64,000 nucleotides of DNA from Actinomycetes bacterium (GTDB lineage: Bacteria > Actinomycetota > Acidimicrobiia > Acidimicrobiales > Acidimicrobiaceae), in assembly GCA_021819725.1 (NCBI GenBank), contig JAKAQR010000008.1:62001-126000 (forward strand), given 5' to 3'. The notes under the pieces were generated by a model. That model saw only the letters and a program-made list of their open reading frames with translations, ran no database searches and was not told the origin of the DNA. Of the stretch, positions 44,320 through 54,200 are shown piece by piece. A program made the position numbers and the translations under genes. The number at the start of each line of letters is the position of its first letter. The first letter of the stretch is position 1.

Positions 44320-45120
44320 ATGATTTCGTTTATTGTCATTGGTCTCCTCTCGCTTTCGTGCGTCCTCGGCGGCGGGTATCTCGTCCGGCGAGCAGGCAGC
44401 GTTCGGGGTATTCGGGGGAGGTTGGGACTCGCGGTGGTTGCACTCGGTGTCCTGATGAACCCTGTCGCCGTCGACTTTGCTACCCACTCTCTCTGGTTCC
44501 ATTCGTTGCTGCTGGTGCTTGTCTCGCTCTGGCTCATCTTGGTGGTGCTCTCCAAGGAGGTTATCCGCGGTATCGACCGGATCAAGGATCGGGGTCGCTG
44601 GGCCGAGCTGGGTCTCCAGTGGGTCTGGGGGCTGGTCGTACTCCAAGATATCCTGCTCTGGGTTGGCTTCCAGGATGGCTTTGAACACGCTGCGGTGAAT
44701 GACCCGTTACTTTTGGCAGTATTGACGTACCTTGAGGTTATTACCTCGGGTGCGATTATCTATGTGCTCTCTGGTGATGGTCGGCCACGGGTGACGCATG
44801 TACGTCAGGTGATCATCGCCTGGTCGTCTGCGATGGTGATCATGGCGTTAGGAGTCTCGTTGGGGCTCTCCGGTCCTTGGTTCGGTTTCGTCTCCGCTTC
44901 GGCTGCGGCGTTGCACCAAGAGGCGGAGCAACAGATTGCCGCCGTCATCTTCGTCATCCTGGGAGGTGCTCCGTGGTTCCTCATCGGTACGCAGAAGATG
45001 CGACTGTGGTTGGAGTCAGAGGAGCGTGAGGCGGTGGTGAGCTTTGCCTCTCCGGTGCATCGTTTCGGACGTTCGGTTAAGGTTAATCAGGTGAGGCGGG
45101 GGCGCGTTGAAGGGAGGTGA
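44320..45120 (+). CDS. CtaG/DUF1404-like membrane protein of the oxidase cluster
   Basis: A 266-residue membrane protein with seven or so helices. The segment DFATHSLWFHSLLLVLVS with two His in a membrane helix, a later LHQEAEQQIAAVIFVILGG and its place after oxidase subunit III suggest the CtaG (caa3-type) or related DUF1404 group, which assist copper or heme assembly of oxidases. Similarity is not strong enough to choose. ATG 44320 has a GAGAGGTGAG region upstream. It is followed at once by the 41-residue membrane peptide gene. Confidence 0.65.
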   Translation: MISFIVIGLLSLSCVLGGGYLVRRAGSVRGIRGRLGLAVVALGVLMNPVAVDFATHSLWFHSLLLVLVSLWLILVVLSKEVIRGIDRIKDRGRWAELGLQWVWGLVVLQDILLWVGFQDGFEHAAVNDPLLLAVLTYLEVITSGAIIYVLSGDGRPRVTHVRQVIIAWSSAMVIMALGVSLGLSGPWFGFVSASAAALHQEAEQQIAAVIFVILGGAPWFLIGTQKMRLWLESEEREAVVSFASPVHRFGRSVKVNQVRRGRVEGR

Positions 45121-45123
45121 ATG

Positions 45124-45249
45124 ATGTTCGGAAGTGTAACTGGGTATACAGCTGGTGCTGATATGACTTTTGCCATCCCGATTGGTATCTTTGCTCTGTC
45201 GGTGCTCTATGGCTTCTTCGCTCGGAAGAAGTTGTCAAAGCGCCGGTAG
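45124..45249 (+). CDS. 41-residue single-helix membrane protein
   Basis: A short gene ending the oxidase cluster: MFGSVTGYTAG, one hydrophobic helix MTFAIPIGIFALSVLYGFFA and a basic end RKKLSKRR, so the C-terminus should face the cytoplasm. GGGAGG (45112-45117) lies six bases before ATG 45124; the ATG at 45121 directly before it is too close. It starts four bases after the stop of the CtaG-like gene and is followed by a hairpin. Small single-helix subunits are common in terminal oxidases, so a small structural subunit is likely but unproven. Confidence 0.65.
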   Translation: MFGSVTGYTAGADMTFAIPIGIFALSVLYGFFARKKLSKRR

Positions 45250-45270
45250 GTCGGCAAGTGGTGAGGTGTG

Positions 45271-45303
45271 AGTCCCGGTGTTGCCGGGGCTCTTCCTCGT
45301 TTT
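45271..45303 (+). terminator. Terminator after the oxidase cluster
   Basis: AGTCCCGG (45271-45278) pairs with CCGGGGCT (45284-45291) across a TGTTG loop with one G-T pair, and CTTCCTCGTTTT follows. It separates the oxidase cluster from the pyr operon. Confidence 0.6.
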
Positions 45304-45435
45304 GGGGCCCAATGGTCGGTCACCCTCGTGTTCTGGTTCGATAACGCGGCGGGTGCGTGAGCCGAATCGGTGTCGGCCGGATCTCAATGGCAGGGGCGTG
45401 TCAGGGGCCAGATGACACGACTAGGATCGTATCGA

Positions 45436-45466
45436 CCGTTAACTGAGTCCCGTGAGGCTCGGACGG
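45436..45466 (+). promoter_or_regulatory. PyrR RNA-binding site in the pyrR leader
   Basis: AGTCCCGTGAGGCT at 45446-45459 agrees with the PyrR binding-loop consensus ARUCCNGNGAGGYU at every position. GAG/CTC and CC/GG pairs with a bulged U form the upper stem, and CCGT (45436-45439) pairs with ACGG (45463-45466) as lower stem. The GG of ACGG begins the GGAAGGAG ribosome binding site of pyrR, so PyrR bound with UMP would block translation, the mode described in mycobacteria. Confidence 0.8.
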
Positions 45467-45476
45467 AAGGAGATGC

Positions 45477-46007
45477 ATGTCGCGTAGTTCGGTACTGCTA
45501 GACGGGGTTGATGTGGAGCGCGTGGTTGCGCGCATGGCCCATGAGATTATTGAGCGGCTCCATCTTTCACCCGCCTCTGATCGACTGTCCTTGTCGGTCG
45601 TCGGTATACGTTCCGGTGGTGTGTGGTTGGGACAGAAGCTCAGCGATCGCTTGATCGAGTATGCGAAGCTTGAGATCGCCTTCTCCGAGATCAATATCGC
45701 CTCCTTCCGTGATGATCGTCCGAGGACGGCGGTCCTTGATGCGGCAGGGGTCGACCAGCGACTCCCAGCCGAGGGTGGCGTGGTGATCCTCGTCGATGAC
45801 GTGATCCAGAGTGGGAGGACGGCTCGGGCTGCATTGGAGGCCATTCTCTCGAACTACCGGCCGGCACTGATTCAATTGGCCGTCCTGGTCGACCGCGGCC
45901 ATCGGGAACTGCCGATCTGCCCAGATTATGTGGGGAAGAACCTGCCCTCGGCGCTGTCGGAGTATGTGGCCGTGACCCCTCAGGGTGTCACGATTCATCG
46001 GGCATAA
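45477..46007 (+). CDS. pyrR: PyrR, pyrimidine operon regulator/uracil phosphoribosyltransferase
   Basis: A 176-residue PRTase-fold protein that binds pyr mRNA when UMP is high and often has uracil phosphoribosyltransferase activity. The PRPP-binding motif is VILVDDVIQSGRTARAAL; other marks are VVGIRSGGVWLGQKL, FRDD and LVDRGHRELPICPDYVGKN. ATG 45477 has GGAAGGAG four bases upstream, overlapping the PyrR RNA site. It heads pyrR-pyrC-carA-carB-pyrD. pyrB, which usually follows pyrR in actinobacteria, is not present. Confidence 0.94.
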   Translation: MSRSSVLLDGVDVERVVARMAHEIIERLHLSPASDRLSLSVVGIRSGGVWLGQKLSDRLIEYAKLEIAFSEINIASFRDDRPRTAVLDAAGVDQRLPAEGGVVILVDDVIQSGRTARAALEAILSNYRPALIQLAVLVDRGHRELPICPDYVGKNLPSALSEYVAVTPQGVTIHRA

Positions 46008-46020
46008 GGAGGCATTCGGA

Positions 46021-47355
46021 GTGCAGACGCTCTTCACCGATGGGATCGTTTTTACGGGGCACGAACTTCGAGCGGCTGATGTCCTCGTAGTGGATGACCG
46101 TATCGTCGCGATCGGACCAGGCTTGAGTCGAGGTGATGTTGAACGCATTGTCGACTGTGAGCAGCGGGTGCTCGCACCCTCCTTCATCGATCTTCATGCG
46201 CATCTACGGCATCCAGGGATGGGTGAGGCTGACGATCCGGCCAGCATCGCCGCTGCCGGGCTTGCCGGTGGCTTTGGTGTGATTGTCGCGATGGCCAACA
46301 CGGTACCCGCAATCGATTCGCTTCCTCGATGGGAGAAAGCGTTAGCATCCTACGTTGGGCTCCCGGTCGAGGTGGTCCAAGCAGCGGCCGTCACGATGGG
46401 CCGTGAGGGTCAGGAGTTGGTGGATTTCGCCGCGCTTGCCCAGGCGGGTGCGGTGGTGTTTAGCGATGATGGATCCGGTATTCAACGCAGTGATGTGATG
46501 CGCGATGCATTGGAGGCATCCGCGTCTTGGGATGTCGTCATCGCGCAACACAGCGAGGATGCGCTGTTGGCCTCCGGTGGGTCCGTCAACGATGGGCCTT
46601 TCGCCCAGGAGCTAGGGTTGTCCGCGATACCTGAGGTTGCGGAATCGGTGATGGTTGCCCGCGATATCGAACTGCTCAAGGTTATTCCGGGACGATTGCA
46701 TCTCCAGCACGTGACCTCGCGGGAATCGCTTAACCTCTTCCGGCAGGCCAAACGTGAGGGCCTACGAATCTCGGCCGAGGTGACGCCCCATCATCTCCTG
46801 CTCTCTGATCGATACGTGGCATCGGGAGATCCGAACTTCAAGGTCAATCCTCCGCTGCGTTCGGTAGCGACGCAGATGGCGTTGGCCCAAGGGTTGTTGG
46901 ATGGAACCTTTGATGTGCTCGCAACGGATCATGCCCCCCACCCTCCGTCGCGCAAGGATCTCCCCTTCGCTGATGCGGCCTTTGGCATGCTGGGTCTCGC
47001 CGAGGCCATGGCGGCCGCTTGGACGGCGCTTGGGCGTGGTTTTGGGGATGAACAGGTGCGGGTGGAGTTTGGCCACGAGCCTTCTGGGCCATCGTGGAAG
47101 GCGCTTGGTCGGTTGTTGGGCTCGCTCACCTCTGGGCCGGGCCAGATTTTAGGTCGCTCAATAGGCTTGGATGCTGGCAAGCCCGCGGATCTGGTAGTGA
47201 TCGATCCCAATCGAGGGCCAAGGGAGGTCCCGAGTCGGTGGTACCGCTCGCCGAACTCCCCCTACCGTCAGGAGACTCTCATGGGTCGAGTCGATGCGCT
47301 TTGGTTGGCGGGTAGGCAGATGGTCGCAGATGGTGAGGTGATTGTCGGTGTCTGA
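46021..47355 (+). CDS. pyrC: Dihydroorotase
   Basis: A 444-residue zinc amidohydrolase that closes carbamoyl-aspartate to dihydroorotate. Metal ligands are in FIDLHAHLRHPG, and His/Asp residues in TPHHLLLSD and LATDHAPH; NFKVNPPLRS is the substrate-binding strand. The Lys-carboxylate Lys expected after the first strand set is not obvious by eye; type I enzymes have it at an equivalent of FSDDG. GTG 46021 has AAGGAGG eight bases upstream. It overlaps carA by eight bases. Confidence 0.92.
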   Translation: MQTLFTDGIVFTGHELRAADVLVVDDRIVAIGPGLSRGDVERIVDCEQRVLAPSFIDLHAHLRHPGMGEADDPASIAAAGLAGGFGVIVAMANTVPAIDSLPRWEKALASYVGLPVEVVQAAAVTMGREGQELVDFAALAQAGAVVFSDDGSGIQRSDVMRDALEASASWDVVIAQHSEDALLASGGSVNDGPFAQELGLSAIPEVAESVMVARDIELLKVIPGRLHLQHVTSRESLNLFRQAKREGLRISAEVTPHHLLLSDRYVASGDPNFKVNPPLRSVATQMALAQGLLDGTFDVLATDHAPHPPSRKDLPFADAAFGMLGLAEAMAAAWTALGRGFGDEQVRVEFGHEPSGPSWKALGRLLGSLTSGPGQILGRSIGLDAGKPADLVVIDPNRGPREVPSRWYRSPNSPYRQETLMGRVDALWLAGRQMVADGEVIVGV

Positions 47356-48598
47356 GGGTAAGCGCAACGAGGATGATGCTTCACCGCTCCAGCAGCCCCA
47401 CCCTGATCTTGGAGCCCAAGACTCCTTGAGGTACGCAGGATCGGAGCGGTTCAAGGGCGAGGATCTGCACACGACACCGGGTTGGCTCGTTCTTAAAGAT
47501 GGCACACGCTTTCCTGGTGAGTTCGTGCATACCGCTCAGTCCACCCCGGTGGAGCCGGTTACGGCTGAGGTGGTCTTTAATACCGCGATGAGTGGGTACC
47601 AAGAGGTGATCAGTGACCCCTCGTACTACGGCCAGATGGTCTGTTTCACGACCGCCCAACTCGGAAACTACGGGGTGACCGCGGCTGATTTCCAGAGTGA
47701 GAGGGTCTGGGTGGGGGCGGTGCTTGCGCCGCGCTACACCACCCGCGTCTCGAACTTTGCGGCTGAGCGTTCCCTCCTTGAGGTGCTGGAGCTTGCTGGA
47801 GTGCCACTCTTTGTGAACTTCGATGCGCGGGCTCTAGTGCGCCATCTTCGCGATGTGGGTGCGATTCCAGGCCGGTTGACGACCGAGGATCCAGAGGTGG
47901 CCTTTGCCCAGGTCCGTGAGGCCGTCGGTACCGACGGCAAAAACCTGGTCGACGAGGTGTCGACGACGTCGGGGTATACCATCGCACCGCTCGCTGGGTC
48001 ACCAGCTGGGTCGATGGCGCGACTTGTGGTGATCGACTACGGGATCAAGCGAGCGATGTTAGCGAGCTTGCGGGGTCCGTGGGAGATCGTGGTGGTCAAC
48101 GCGGCTCTTCGCGCGAACCAGATCCGCTCCCTTAATCCCTCGGCGGTGTTTCTCTCCAATGGACCTGGCGATCCAGGTGCACTCGGTGAGAAGGTGGATA
48201 CCATCGCCGCGCTCTTGGGGGAGGTACCGATTGCCGGGATCTGTCTCGGCCACCAGTTGCTCGGTCTGGCCCTTGGTGCTAGGACCTACAAGCTCAGGTT
48301 TGGTCATCACGGTTCTAATCATCCGGTTGCTCGTCTGGGTGATCAAAGCGTTGCGATCACCGCGCAGAACCACAACTATGCCGTCGATGAGGGTTCGCTC
48401 GCCGATCTATCGGTGAAGGTGGAGATCACCCATCGCAACCTCTTCGATGGTGTGGTCGAGGGCTTTCGCTGTCCCGAGCTACGGGCGCTCAGTGTCCAGT
48501 ATCATCCGGAGGCGGCCCCTGGTCCCCTCGAGGAGCGCAGTTATATGGCGTCTGCGATCGCTGGCCTCATCGACGGGGAAGGAAACGCGCATGCCTAG
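47348..48598 (+). CDS. carA: Carbamoyl-phosphate synthase small subunit
   Basis: A 416-residue glutaminase that supplies ammonia to CarB for carbamoyl phosphate. The catalytic Cys is in [15 protein letters not shown] and the His-Glu pair in [11 protein letters not shown]; the N-terminal domain has [16 protein letters not shown]. The chosen GTG 47348 gives about 42 residues before the usual family start ([14 protein letters not shown]), a charged Gln/Pro-rich stretch; no ATG or GTG lies between, so either the extension is real or a TTG inside is used. It overlaps pyrC and carB. Confidence 0.92.
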   Translation: MSEGKRNEDDASPLQQPHPDLGAQDSLRYAGSERFKGEDLHTTPGWLVLKDGTRFPGEFVHTAQSTPVEPVTAEVVFNTAMSGYQEVISDPSYYGQMVCFTTAQLGNYGVTAADFQSERVWVGAVLAPRYTTRVSNFAAERSLLEVLELAGVPLFVNFDARALVRHLRDVGAIPGRLTTEDPEVAFAQVREAVGTDGKNLVDEVSTTSGYTIAPLAGSPAGSMARLVVIDYGIKRAMLASLRGPWEIVVVNAALRANQIRSLNPSAVFLSNGPGDPGALGEKVDTIAALLGEVPIAGICLGHQLLGLALGARTYKLRFGHHGSNHPVARLGDQSVAITAQNHNYAVDEGSLADLSVKVEITHRNLFDGVVEGFRCPELRALSVQYHPEAAPGPLEERSYMASAIAGLIDGEGNAHA

Positions 48599-51500
48599 GG
48601 TGGCGGGGATTGCATCGGTGTTGGTGATCGGGTCAGGGCCTATCGTGATTGGGCAGGCCAGCGAGTTTGACTACTCCGGCGTGCAGGCCTGTCGGGTGCT
48701 CCGCGAGGAGGGCATTCGGGTGATCTTGGCCAACTCCAACCCAGCGACCATTATGACCGATCCTGAGTTCGCGGATGCCACCTACCTTGAACCTCTCACC
48801 CTGGACGTCATGATCAAGATCATCGCAAGAGAACGACCCGATGCCTTGCTCCCGACGCTCGGTGGCCAGACCGCACTGAATCTTGCGATGGAGCTTGACG
48901 CCAGTGGCACCCTTGCGCGCTATGGCGTGCGGATGATCGGCGCGAAACCGGAGGCGATTCAGGTCGCTGAGAGTCGTGAGGACTTTAAGCAGCTGCTCAT
49001 CTCGATGGGTTATGAGCAGGCTACCATCAAGGGCGGCATCGCTCGCTCCATGGAGGACGCGAGGGGTATTGTGACCAGCCTCGGTTTCCCGGTGATGCTA
49101 CGGCCATCCTTTATTCTCGGGGGAGCAGGCACGGGCATTGCTCGCTCCGAGGAGGAGTTCCAGTTGATGATGGAGGCCGGTCTGCAGGCCTCTCCGGTCA
49201 ACGAGGTGCTCATCGAGGAGTCGATCGCTGGCTGGAAGGAGTTCGAGCTCGAGGTCATGCGCGACGCCCGAGATAACTGTGTGGTCGTCTGCTCGATCGA
49301 GAATTTTGACCCGATGGGGGTCCACACTGGGGACTCCATTACGGTGGCACCGATCCAGACGCTGACAGATGCTCAGTACCAGGAGATGCGATCGCTCTCC
49401 TTTGCGGTACTCCGTGGGGTGGGTGTCGAGACCGGTGGATCCAATGTCCAGTTCGCGGTCGACCCCGCTACCGGCCGGATGGTCGTGGTGGAGATGAATC
49501 CTCGGGTATCGCGCTCCTCGGCCTTGGCCTCGAAGGCGACGGGCTTCCCGATCGCGAAGATCGCAACCAAGCTCGCCCTCGGCTATACCCTGGATGAGAT
49601 TCGCAACGATATTACGGTGGTGACACCAGCGAGTTTTGAGCCAGCGCTTGACTATGTGGTGGTCAAGATCCCGCGTTGGGTCTTTGAGAAGTTCGAGGGA
49701 GTTCCCGAGGTCCTCTCGACGTCGATGCAGTCAGTTGGCGAGGCGATGGCGATCGGCCGTAGTTTTGCTGAGGCGCTACAAAAGGCACTCCGTTCCATTG
49801 AGCGCTCGCGGGATGGACTCAACGCCGACGAGGGCGAACGACCCTTTCGGCAGCTGCGTGATGAGGAGCTGCGTGAAGAGTTGGCGATCGCCTCGCCGAG
49901 TCGTATCTTCTTGGTCGCCGAGGCGCTCTATCGTGGCGTGGGCATCGATGAGGTGCACGCCACGACACGTATCGACCGTTGGTTTCTGGGTGAGATCGAT
50001 CGCATCGTTCGCATTCGGCGTTGGTTAGAGGGTCTGTCGGGAGACCTCGCGAACCTCGGTCGTCGCGAGCTGCTCACCGCACGGCGTGCCGGTTTCGGTG
50101 ATGCACAGCTGGGTTATCTCTTCGGGGTCGACCCATCGCAGGTGCGGTCGCGGCGCCTCAGTCTTGGGTTAGCGACGACGTACCAATCCGTTGACACCTG
50201 TGCAGGGGAGTTCGAGGCCCACACGCCCTACTTCTACTCCTCCAATGAGGAGGCGACGGAGGTCACCGGGTTTGGGGTCCCGACGGTGATCATCCTCGGC
50301 TCTGGCCCGAATCGGATCGGTCAAGGGATTGAGTTCGACTACTGCTGTGTGCACGCGAGCTTCGCGCTCCAGGAGATGGGGTACCGGACGGTGATGGTGA
50401 ACTCCAATCCTGAGACAGTCTCGACCGATTATGACACCTCCTCACGGCTCTACATGGAGCCTTTGGCGCTCGAACACGTATTGGACGTCATTGAGACTGA
50501 GCGGGCGCAGTCGGATCTACGTGGGGTCTTTGTCGCCTTCGGTGGGCAGACACCTCTCAAACTCGCTCGTCATCTCGATCCGGAGCTCATCCTTGGCACC
50601 TCTGGTGCAGCGATCGACCGTGCAGAGGATCGGAACCGGTGGTCAGCGTTATGTGAGTCGTTGGGTATTCTCCAGCCACCCGGAGCTACGGTGACGAACC
50701 TTGAGGAGGCACTCGCAGCGGCAGCCAAGGTCGGTTACCCGGTACTCATTCGCCCTTCGTATGTCCTTGGTGGCCGGGCGATGGAGATCGTGGCGAACGA
50801 GACTGACCTGCGTCATAGCTTCGCTCGCCTCGCTTCGCTCGCCGATGAGGGCCAGATCTCGCAGTCGCGCCCCGTGCTCATCGACCGGTTCCTCGAGGAT
50901 GCGATCGAGGTGGATGTCGACGCTGTGCGCGACAGCACGGGAGAGGTGCTTATCGGTGGCATCATGGAGCACGTTGAGGAGGCCGGCATCCACTCTGGTG
51001 ACTCCGCCTGCGTACTACCACCGGTGACGCTAAGCCCGACAGTGTTGGCGCGGGTTGAGGAGATCATACGGGCGGTCGCCAATGAGCTAGAGGTCGTCGG
51101 TCTCATCAATATGCAGTTTGGCATCAAGGATGAGACGGTCTATGTGATCGAAGCCAATCCGCGTGCCTCTCGCACCGTTCCCTTCGTCGCCAAGGCCACC
51201 GGCATCCCCTTGGCCAAGATTGCGGCGCGGGTGATGGTGGGAGAGACCCTTGCCCGGCTGCGGGATAGTGGGGTTCCGACCAGTCGACGCGGTTCGCATT
51301 ACTCGGTCAAGGAGGCGGTCCTTCCCTTCCATCGTTTCCCGGGGGCCGATTCGTTGCTGGGTCCCGAGATGCGATCGACCGGTGAGGTGATGGGGGTTGA
51401 TACGACCTTTGAGCTCGCTTTTGCAAAATCACAGATCGCCGCCGGTACCGTGCTCCCCCATGACGGTATGGTTTTCTTGTCCCTCGCCAATCGGGACAAG

Positions 51501-51893
51501 GCGAGTGGCTTAGCCCTGGCTCGACAGCTCGTTGATCTTGGTTTTACACTCGCTGCGACCTATGGCACGGCAGGCTTTCTTCGAAGCAACCAGGTCCCGA
51601 TCGAGATCCTTGTTGACAAGGTACACGAGGAACGGGTCAAAGATATCGGCACCGCTCGGGACGGCTCTGTTGACGCCGTTTGGCTGTTGAACTCGAGACA
51701 GGTCGTCTTGGTCATCAACACACCGGAGGGTTCGGGGCCGAGAGTTGATGGCCAGCGTATACGAGCGAGCGCGCAACGCCTCCGGGTCCCCTGTATCACG
51801 ACGATGTCAGCTGCGCTAGCGGCCCTCGGTGGGATTCGTGCGCTACGGGCCTCTGGGTACGCGGTGGCGCCAATTCAGGAGTATCACGGGTGA
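48591..51893 (+). CDS. carB: Carbamoyl-phosphate synthase large subunit
   Basis: A 1100-residue enzyme with two ATP-grasp halves: the first from [20 protein letters not shown] makes carboxyphosphate and carbamate, the second from [20 protein letters not shown] phosphorylates carbamate. Each half has its ATP-binding Gly-rich strand ([15 protein letters not shown] and [15 protein letters not shown]). The last 140 residues are the MGS-like allosteric domain. ATG 48591 follows GGAAGGAA and overlaps the end of carA by eight bases; the stop overlaps pyrD by four (GTGA). Confidence 0.96.
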   Translation: MPRVAGIASVLVIGSGPIVIGQASEFDYSGVQACRVLREEGIRVILANSNPATIMTDPEFADATYLEPLTLDVMIKIIARERPDALLPTLGGQTALNLAMELDASGTLARYGVRMIGAKPEAIQVAESREDFKQLLISMGYEQATIKGGIARSMEDARGIVTSLGFPVMLRPSFILGGAGTGIARSEEEFQLMMEAGLQASPVNEVLIEESIAGWKEFELEVMRDARDNCVVVCSIENFDPMGVHTGDSITVAPIQTLTDAQYQEMRSLSFAVLRGVGVETGGSNVQFAVDPATGRMVVVEMNPRVSRSSALASKATGFPIAKIATKLALGYTLDEIRNDITVVTPASFEPALDYVVVKIPRWVFEKFEGVPEVLSTSMQSVGEAMAIGRSFAEALQKALRSIERSRDGLNADEGERPFRQLRDEELREELAIASPSRIFLVAEALYRGVGIDEVHATTRIDRWFLGEIDRIVRIRRWLEGLSGDLANLGRRELLTARRAGFGDAQLGYLFGVDPSQVRSRRLSLGLATTYQSVDTCAGEFEAHTPYFYSSNEEATEVTGFGVPTVIILGSGPNRIGQGIEFDYCCVHASFALQEMGYRTVMVNSNPETVSTDYDTSSRLYMEPLALEHVLDVIETERAQSDLRGVFVAFGGQTPLKLARHLDPELILGTSGAAIDRAEDRNRWSALCESLGILQPPGATVTNLEEALAAAAKVGYPVLIRPSYVLGGRAMEIVANETDLRHSFARLASLADEGQISQSRPVLIDRFLEDAIEVDVDAVRDSTGEVLIGGIMEHVEEAGIHSGDSACVLPPVTLSPTVLARVEEIIRAVANELEVVGLINMQFGIKDETVYVIEANPRASRTVPFVAKATGIPLAKIAARVMVGETLARLRDSGVPTSRRGSHYSVKEAVLPFHRFPGADSLLGPEMRSTGEVMGVDTTFELAFAKSQIAAGTVLPHDGMVFLSLANRDKASGLALARQLVDLGFTLAATYGTAGFLRSNQVPIEILVDKVHEERVKDIGTARDGSVDAVWLLNSRQVVLVINTPEGSGPRVDGQRIRASAQRLRVPCITTMSAALAALGGIRALRASGYAVAPIQEYHG

Positions 51894-52816
51894 CCGACGC
51901 GGTTGACCTTGGTGTCACCCTCGGTACACAACGCCTGCGGAACCCTATTATGACGGCGGCGGGTACCGCTGGCTATGGGGTTGAGTTCTCCAACGTCATC
52001 GATCTCAGTGTGCTTGGTGCCCATGTGGTCAAGTCGCTCGCTATCTTTGCTCACGCGGGTAACCCGAGACCACGACTCGCACCCCTGCCAGGTGGCATGT
52101 TGAACGCGGTGGGATTGCCAGGTCCTGGTGTTCAGGGTTGGTTGCGCGAGTACTACCCTCCGCTGCTCCGGTCAGGTGCGAACTTCGGGGTGAGTATTTG
52201 GGGGAGGACCATCGACGAGTATGTCGAGGCGCTCGAGGTGTTGCTCGCGGGAGCCCCAGAGGTCGCCTTTGTCGAGCTCAACATCTCCTGTCCGAACACT
52301 GAAGCAGGTGATCGGCTGTTTGCTCATGATGCCAAGGCAACCACGGCTATCGTTCGTCGATGCCGGCGGGTCTGCACGCAGGATCTCTTTGTCAAGCTCT
52401 CTCCCAATACCGAGCACGTGGTCGAGGTCGCAACCGCGGCGATAGAGGCCGGGGCGAGCGGTCTCGTCGCCATCAACACCGTCTTTGGGCAGTGGTTGCG
52501 AGGTGGGGAACCTGTGCTCGGTACGCGCCGCGGTGGCGGTCTCTCTGGCTCGCAAATTCACGGAATCGCTTTGCGTATTGTTGCTGACCTACGAGCCCAC
52601 TTCCCTGATATTCCTATTGTTGGGGTAGGCGGTATTAGTACCGTGGATACTGTTATTAGCATGCTGGCGGTAGGGGCGGATGCTGTGCAAATCGGGACGG
52701 CCAACTTCGTCGACCCTCGCCGCCCGCAATTGCTTGTTGAGGAGCTAGCGGCTAGGCTGAGAAGCATCGGCAGTGACTCCCTTCGCGAATATCTGATGGA
52801 TCTCCGAAACTCATAG
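51890..52816 (+). CDS. pyrD: Dihydroorotate dehydrogenase, class 1 (PyrD-like)
   Basis: A 308-residue FMN enzyme that oxidises dihydroorotate to orotate. The catalytic Cys lies in [14 protein letters not shown], a class 1 mark, with FMN contacts in [27 protein letters not shown] and [10 protein letters not shown]. Length and order resemble class 1B enzymes, which normally work with a PyrK electron-transfer subunit; no pyrK gene is in the window. GTG 51890 overlaps the carB stop. It is the last gene of the tight run; pyrF is 267 bases away. Confidence 0.92.
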   Translation: MTDAVDLGVTLGTQRLRNPIMTAAGTAGYGVEFSNVIDLSVLGAHVVKSLAIFAHAGNPRPRLAPLPGGMLNAVGLPGPGVQGWLREYYPPLLRSGANFGVSIWGRTIDEYVEALEVLLAGAPEVAFVELNISCPNTEAGDRLFAHDAKATTAIVRRCRRVCTQDLFVKLSPNTEHVVEVATAAIEAGASGLVAINTVFGQWLRGGEPVLGTRRGGGLSGSQIHGIALRIVADLRAHFPDIPIVGVGGISTVDTVISMLAVGADAVQIGTANFVDPRRPQLLVEELAARLRSIGSDSLREYLMDLRNS

Positions 52817-53024
52817 CTGCTTCGTTCCGCCTGTTGGGCAAGCGGTCTGGCAGATGATCTCGGGTGTGTCGGTGTTGCGAGGGGACTCAATGGTGAGTGG
52901 GGCATCTTGTGAGATGGAGTGTCTCGTACCAGGCACTGTGAGCTGGAGTCGTCTTGTGCCAGCGGTGCTCGATGTGGCTCATGGAGAAGGCGGTTGACAC
53001 TGGGAGGGCGTCGATCGTCTTGGC

Positions 53025-53064
53025 GGTACATGACGTTCGTAGGTGGTACATGACGTTCGTAGGT
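53025..53064. repeat. Perfect tandem 20-bp repeat upstream of pyrF
   Basis: GGTACATGACGTTCGTAGGT occurs twice, end to end (53025-53044, 53045-53064), 19 bases before pyrF. It lies in a 267-base gap after pyrD that has no gene. It could be a paired regulator site or a slip duplication in the pyrF leader. Confidence 0.85.
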
Positions 53065-53083
53065 AGGGTGGCGAGAGGAAGTA

Positions 53084-53782
53084 ATGGGAGAAGCAATGCA
53101 TGCACCAACGCGAGAACGCTTTGCGTTAGCATTAGATCGTGATGACGCCGTCGCGGCGCTTCGATTGGCAAGTGGCCTTCGAGAGTATTTTGCGATTGCA
53201 AAGGTGGGTCTGGAACTTTTCACGGCAGCCGGGCCTTCAGTGGTTTTTGCACTGAGGGAGGCAGGGTTCAGGGTCTTTATCGACCTTAAGCTCCACGATA
53301 TTCCTACGACGGTGTATCGTAGTGCTCGTGTCTTAGGATCACTTGGACCGGCTTTTGTTACCATGCACGCCGTTGGCGGTGTAGAGATGCTGCGCATGGG
53401 CGTCCAGGGGTTGATGGAGGGTGCCACTAATGCAGGCGAGGATATGCCCATTGCCCTGGCGGTAACGGTCTTAACCTCTGAGCCGACCGAGGAGGAGGGC
53501 CGGCTTGAGACGCGCATCTCAACGGCGCTCGCGGCAGGCGTCCAGGGGTACGTTGCTGGTGCAGAGGATCTCAGCGTGACAAAGAGAGTTGCACCGAGGA
53601 TGATCTCGATGGTCCCTGGTATTCGTGCAGAGGGTGGTCCGGCTCACGATCAGGCACGCTCGGCCACCGTTAAGGAGGCCTTCGCAGCGGGGGCCGACTA
53701 TCTCGTCATCGGGAGGATGATCACGGAGGCAGCGGATCCGATCGCGGTCGCAGCGTCCCTTCTGGCAGGGCTCGAAGGGTGA
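53084..53782 (+). CDS. pyrF: Orotidine 5'-phosphate decarboxylase
   Basis: A 232-residue TIM-barrel enzyme that decarboxylates OMP to UMP. The catalytic Lys-Asp set is in FIDLKLHDIPTTV, with FALALDRDD at the start, VTMHAVGG, and VPGIRAEGG for phosphate binding. ATG 53084 has GAGAGGAAG upstream; ATG 53096 also has a GGGAG and would shorten the protein by four residues. The pyrE gene is not present in the window. mihF and gmk follow, an order found across actinobacteria. Confidence 0.94.
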   Translation: MGEAMHAPTRERFALALDRDDAVAALRLASGLREYFAIAKVGLELFTAAGPSVVFALREAGFRVFIDLKLHDIPTTVYRSARVLGSLGPAFVTMHAVGGVEMLRMGVQGLMEGATNAGEDMPIALAVTVLTSEPTEEEGRLETRISTALAAGVQGYVAGAEDLSVTKRVAPRMISMVPGIRAEGGPAHDQARSATVKEAFAAGADYLVIGRMITEAADPIAVAASLLAGLEG

Positions 53783-53841
53783 GAAACCTGGGTTTTTTCT
53801 GTTTTCTTGTCAAAACGGTCCCTTTCGGCCCTGGTGTCTGC

Positions 53842-53847
53842 TAATTT
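53842..53847 (+). promoter_or_regulatory. Candidate -10 box of a leaderless mihF transcript
   Basis: TAATTT fits the TANNNT -10 pattern and ends six bases before the ATG of mihF, the spacing seen for leaderless actinobacterial mRNAs. No ribosome binding site precedes the ATG. No good -35 box is seen. Confidence 0.4.
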
Positions 53848-53853
53848 GCGGTT

Positions 53854-54189
53854 ATGCCATTGCCACCACAGTTGACACCAGAACAGAGGGCCGCAGCACT
53901 TGCAAAGGGTGCTGAGGTGAGAAGGGCCCGCGCCGAGGTGAAGGAACGCCTGAAGTTGGGGAGCTTGCCGCTAGCGGACTTGCTCGCCGATGCTGAGAAC
54001 GATGAGGTCGTCGGGAGGATGAAGGTGCTTTCAGTGCTCGAGTCACTTCCAGGGATCGGTAAGGTCAAAGCCCGCCGGATTATGGAAGAGATCGGCATCG
54101 CCGAGACTCGACGTGTCCAGGGGCTAGGAGCGGTGCAGCGCAAGCGTCTCATTGAGGAGACCAAACGCAAGCCTCCCGTCGAGGAGTAG
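53854..54189 (+). CDS. mihF: Integration host factor, actinobacterial type (mIHF)
   Basis: A 111-residue basic DNA-binding nucleoid protein, unrelated to proteobacterial IHF. The N-terminal helix LTPEQRAAALAKGAEVRRARAE and the helix-two-turn-helix segment VLESLPGIGKVKARRIMEEIG, followed by RRVQGLGAVQRKRL, match mycobacterial and Streptomyces proteins. ATG 53854 has no ribosome binding site, and translation from a leaderless mRNA is likely. It is followed after 11 bases by gmk. Confidence 0.93.
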   Translation: MPLPPQLTPEQRAAALAKGAEVRRARAEVKERLKLGSLPLADLLADAENDEVVGRMKVLSVLESLPGIGKVKARRIMEEIGIAETRRVQGLGAVQRKRLIEETKRKPPVEE

Positions 54190-54200
54190 GATCAGGGCCA

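Noticed and set aside
53025..53064. Tandem repeat as a CRISPR remnant
   Set aside because: The two units are adjacent without spacer and no cas genes occur in the window.
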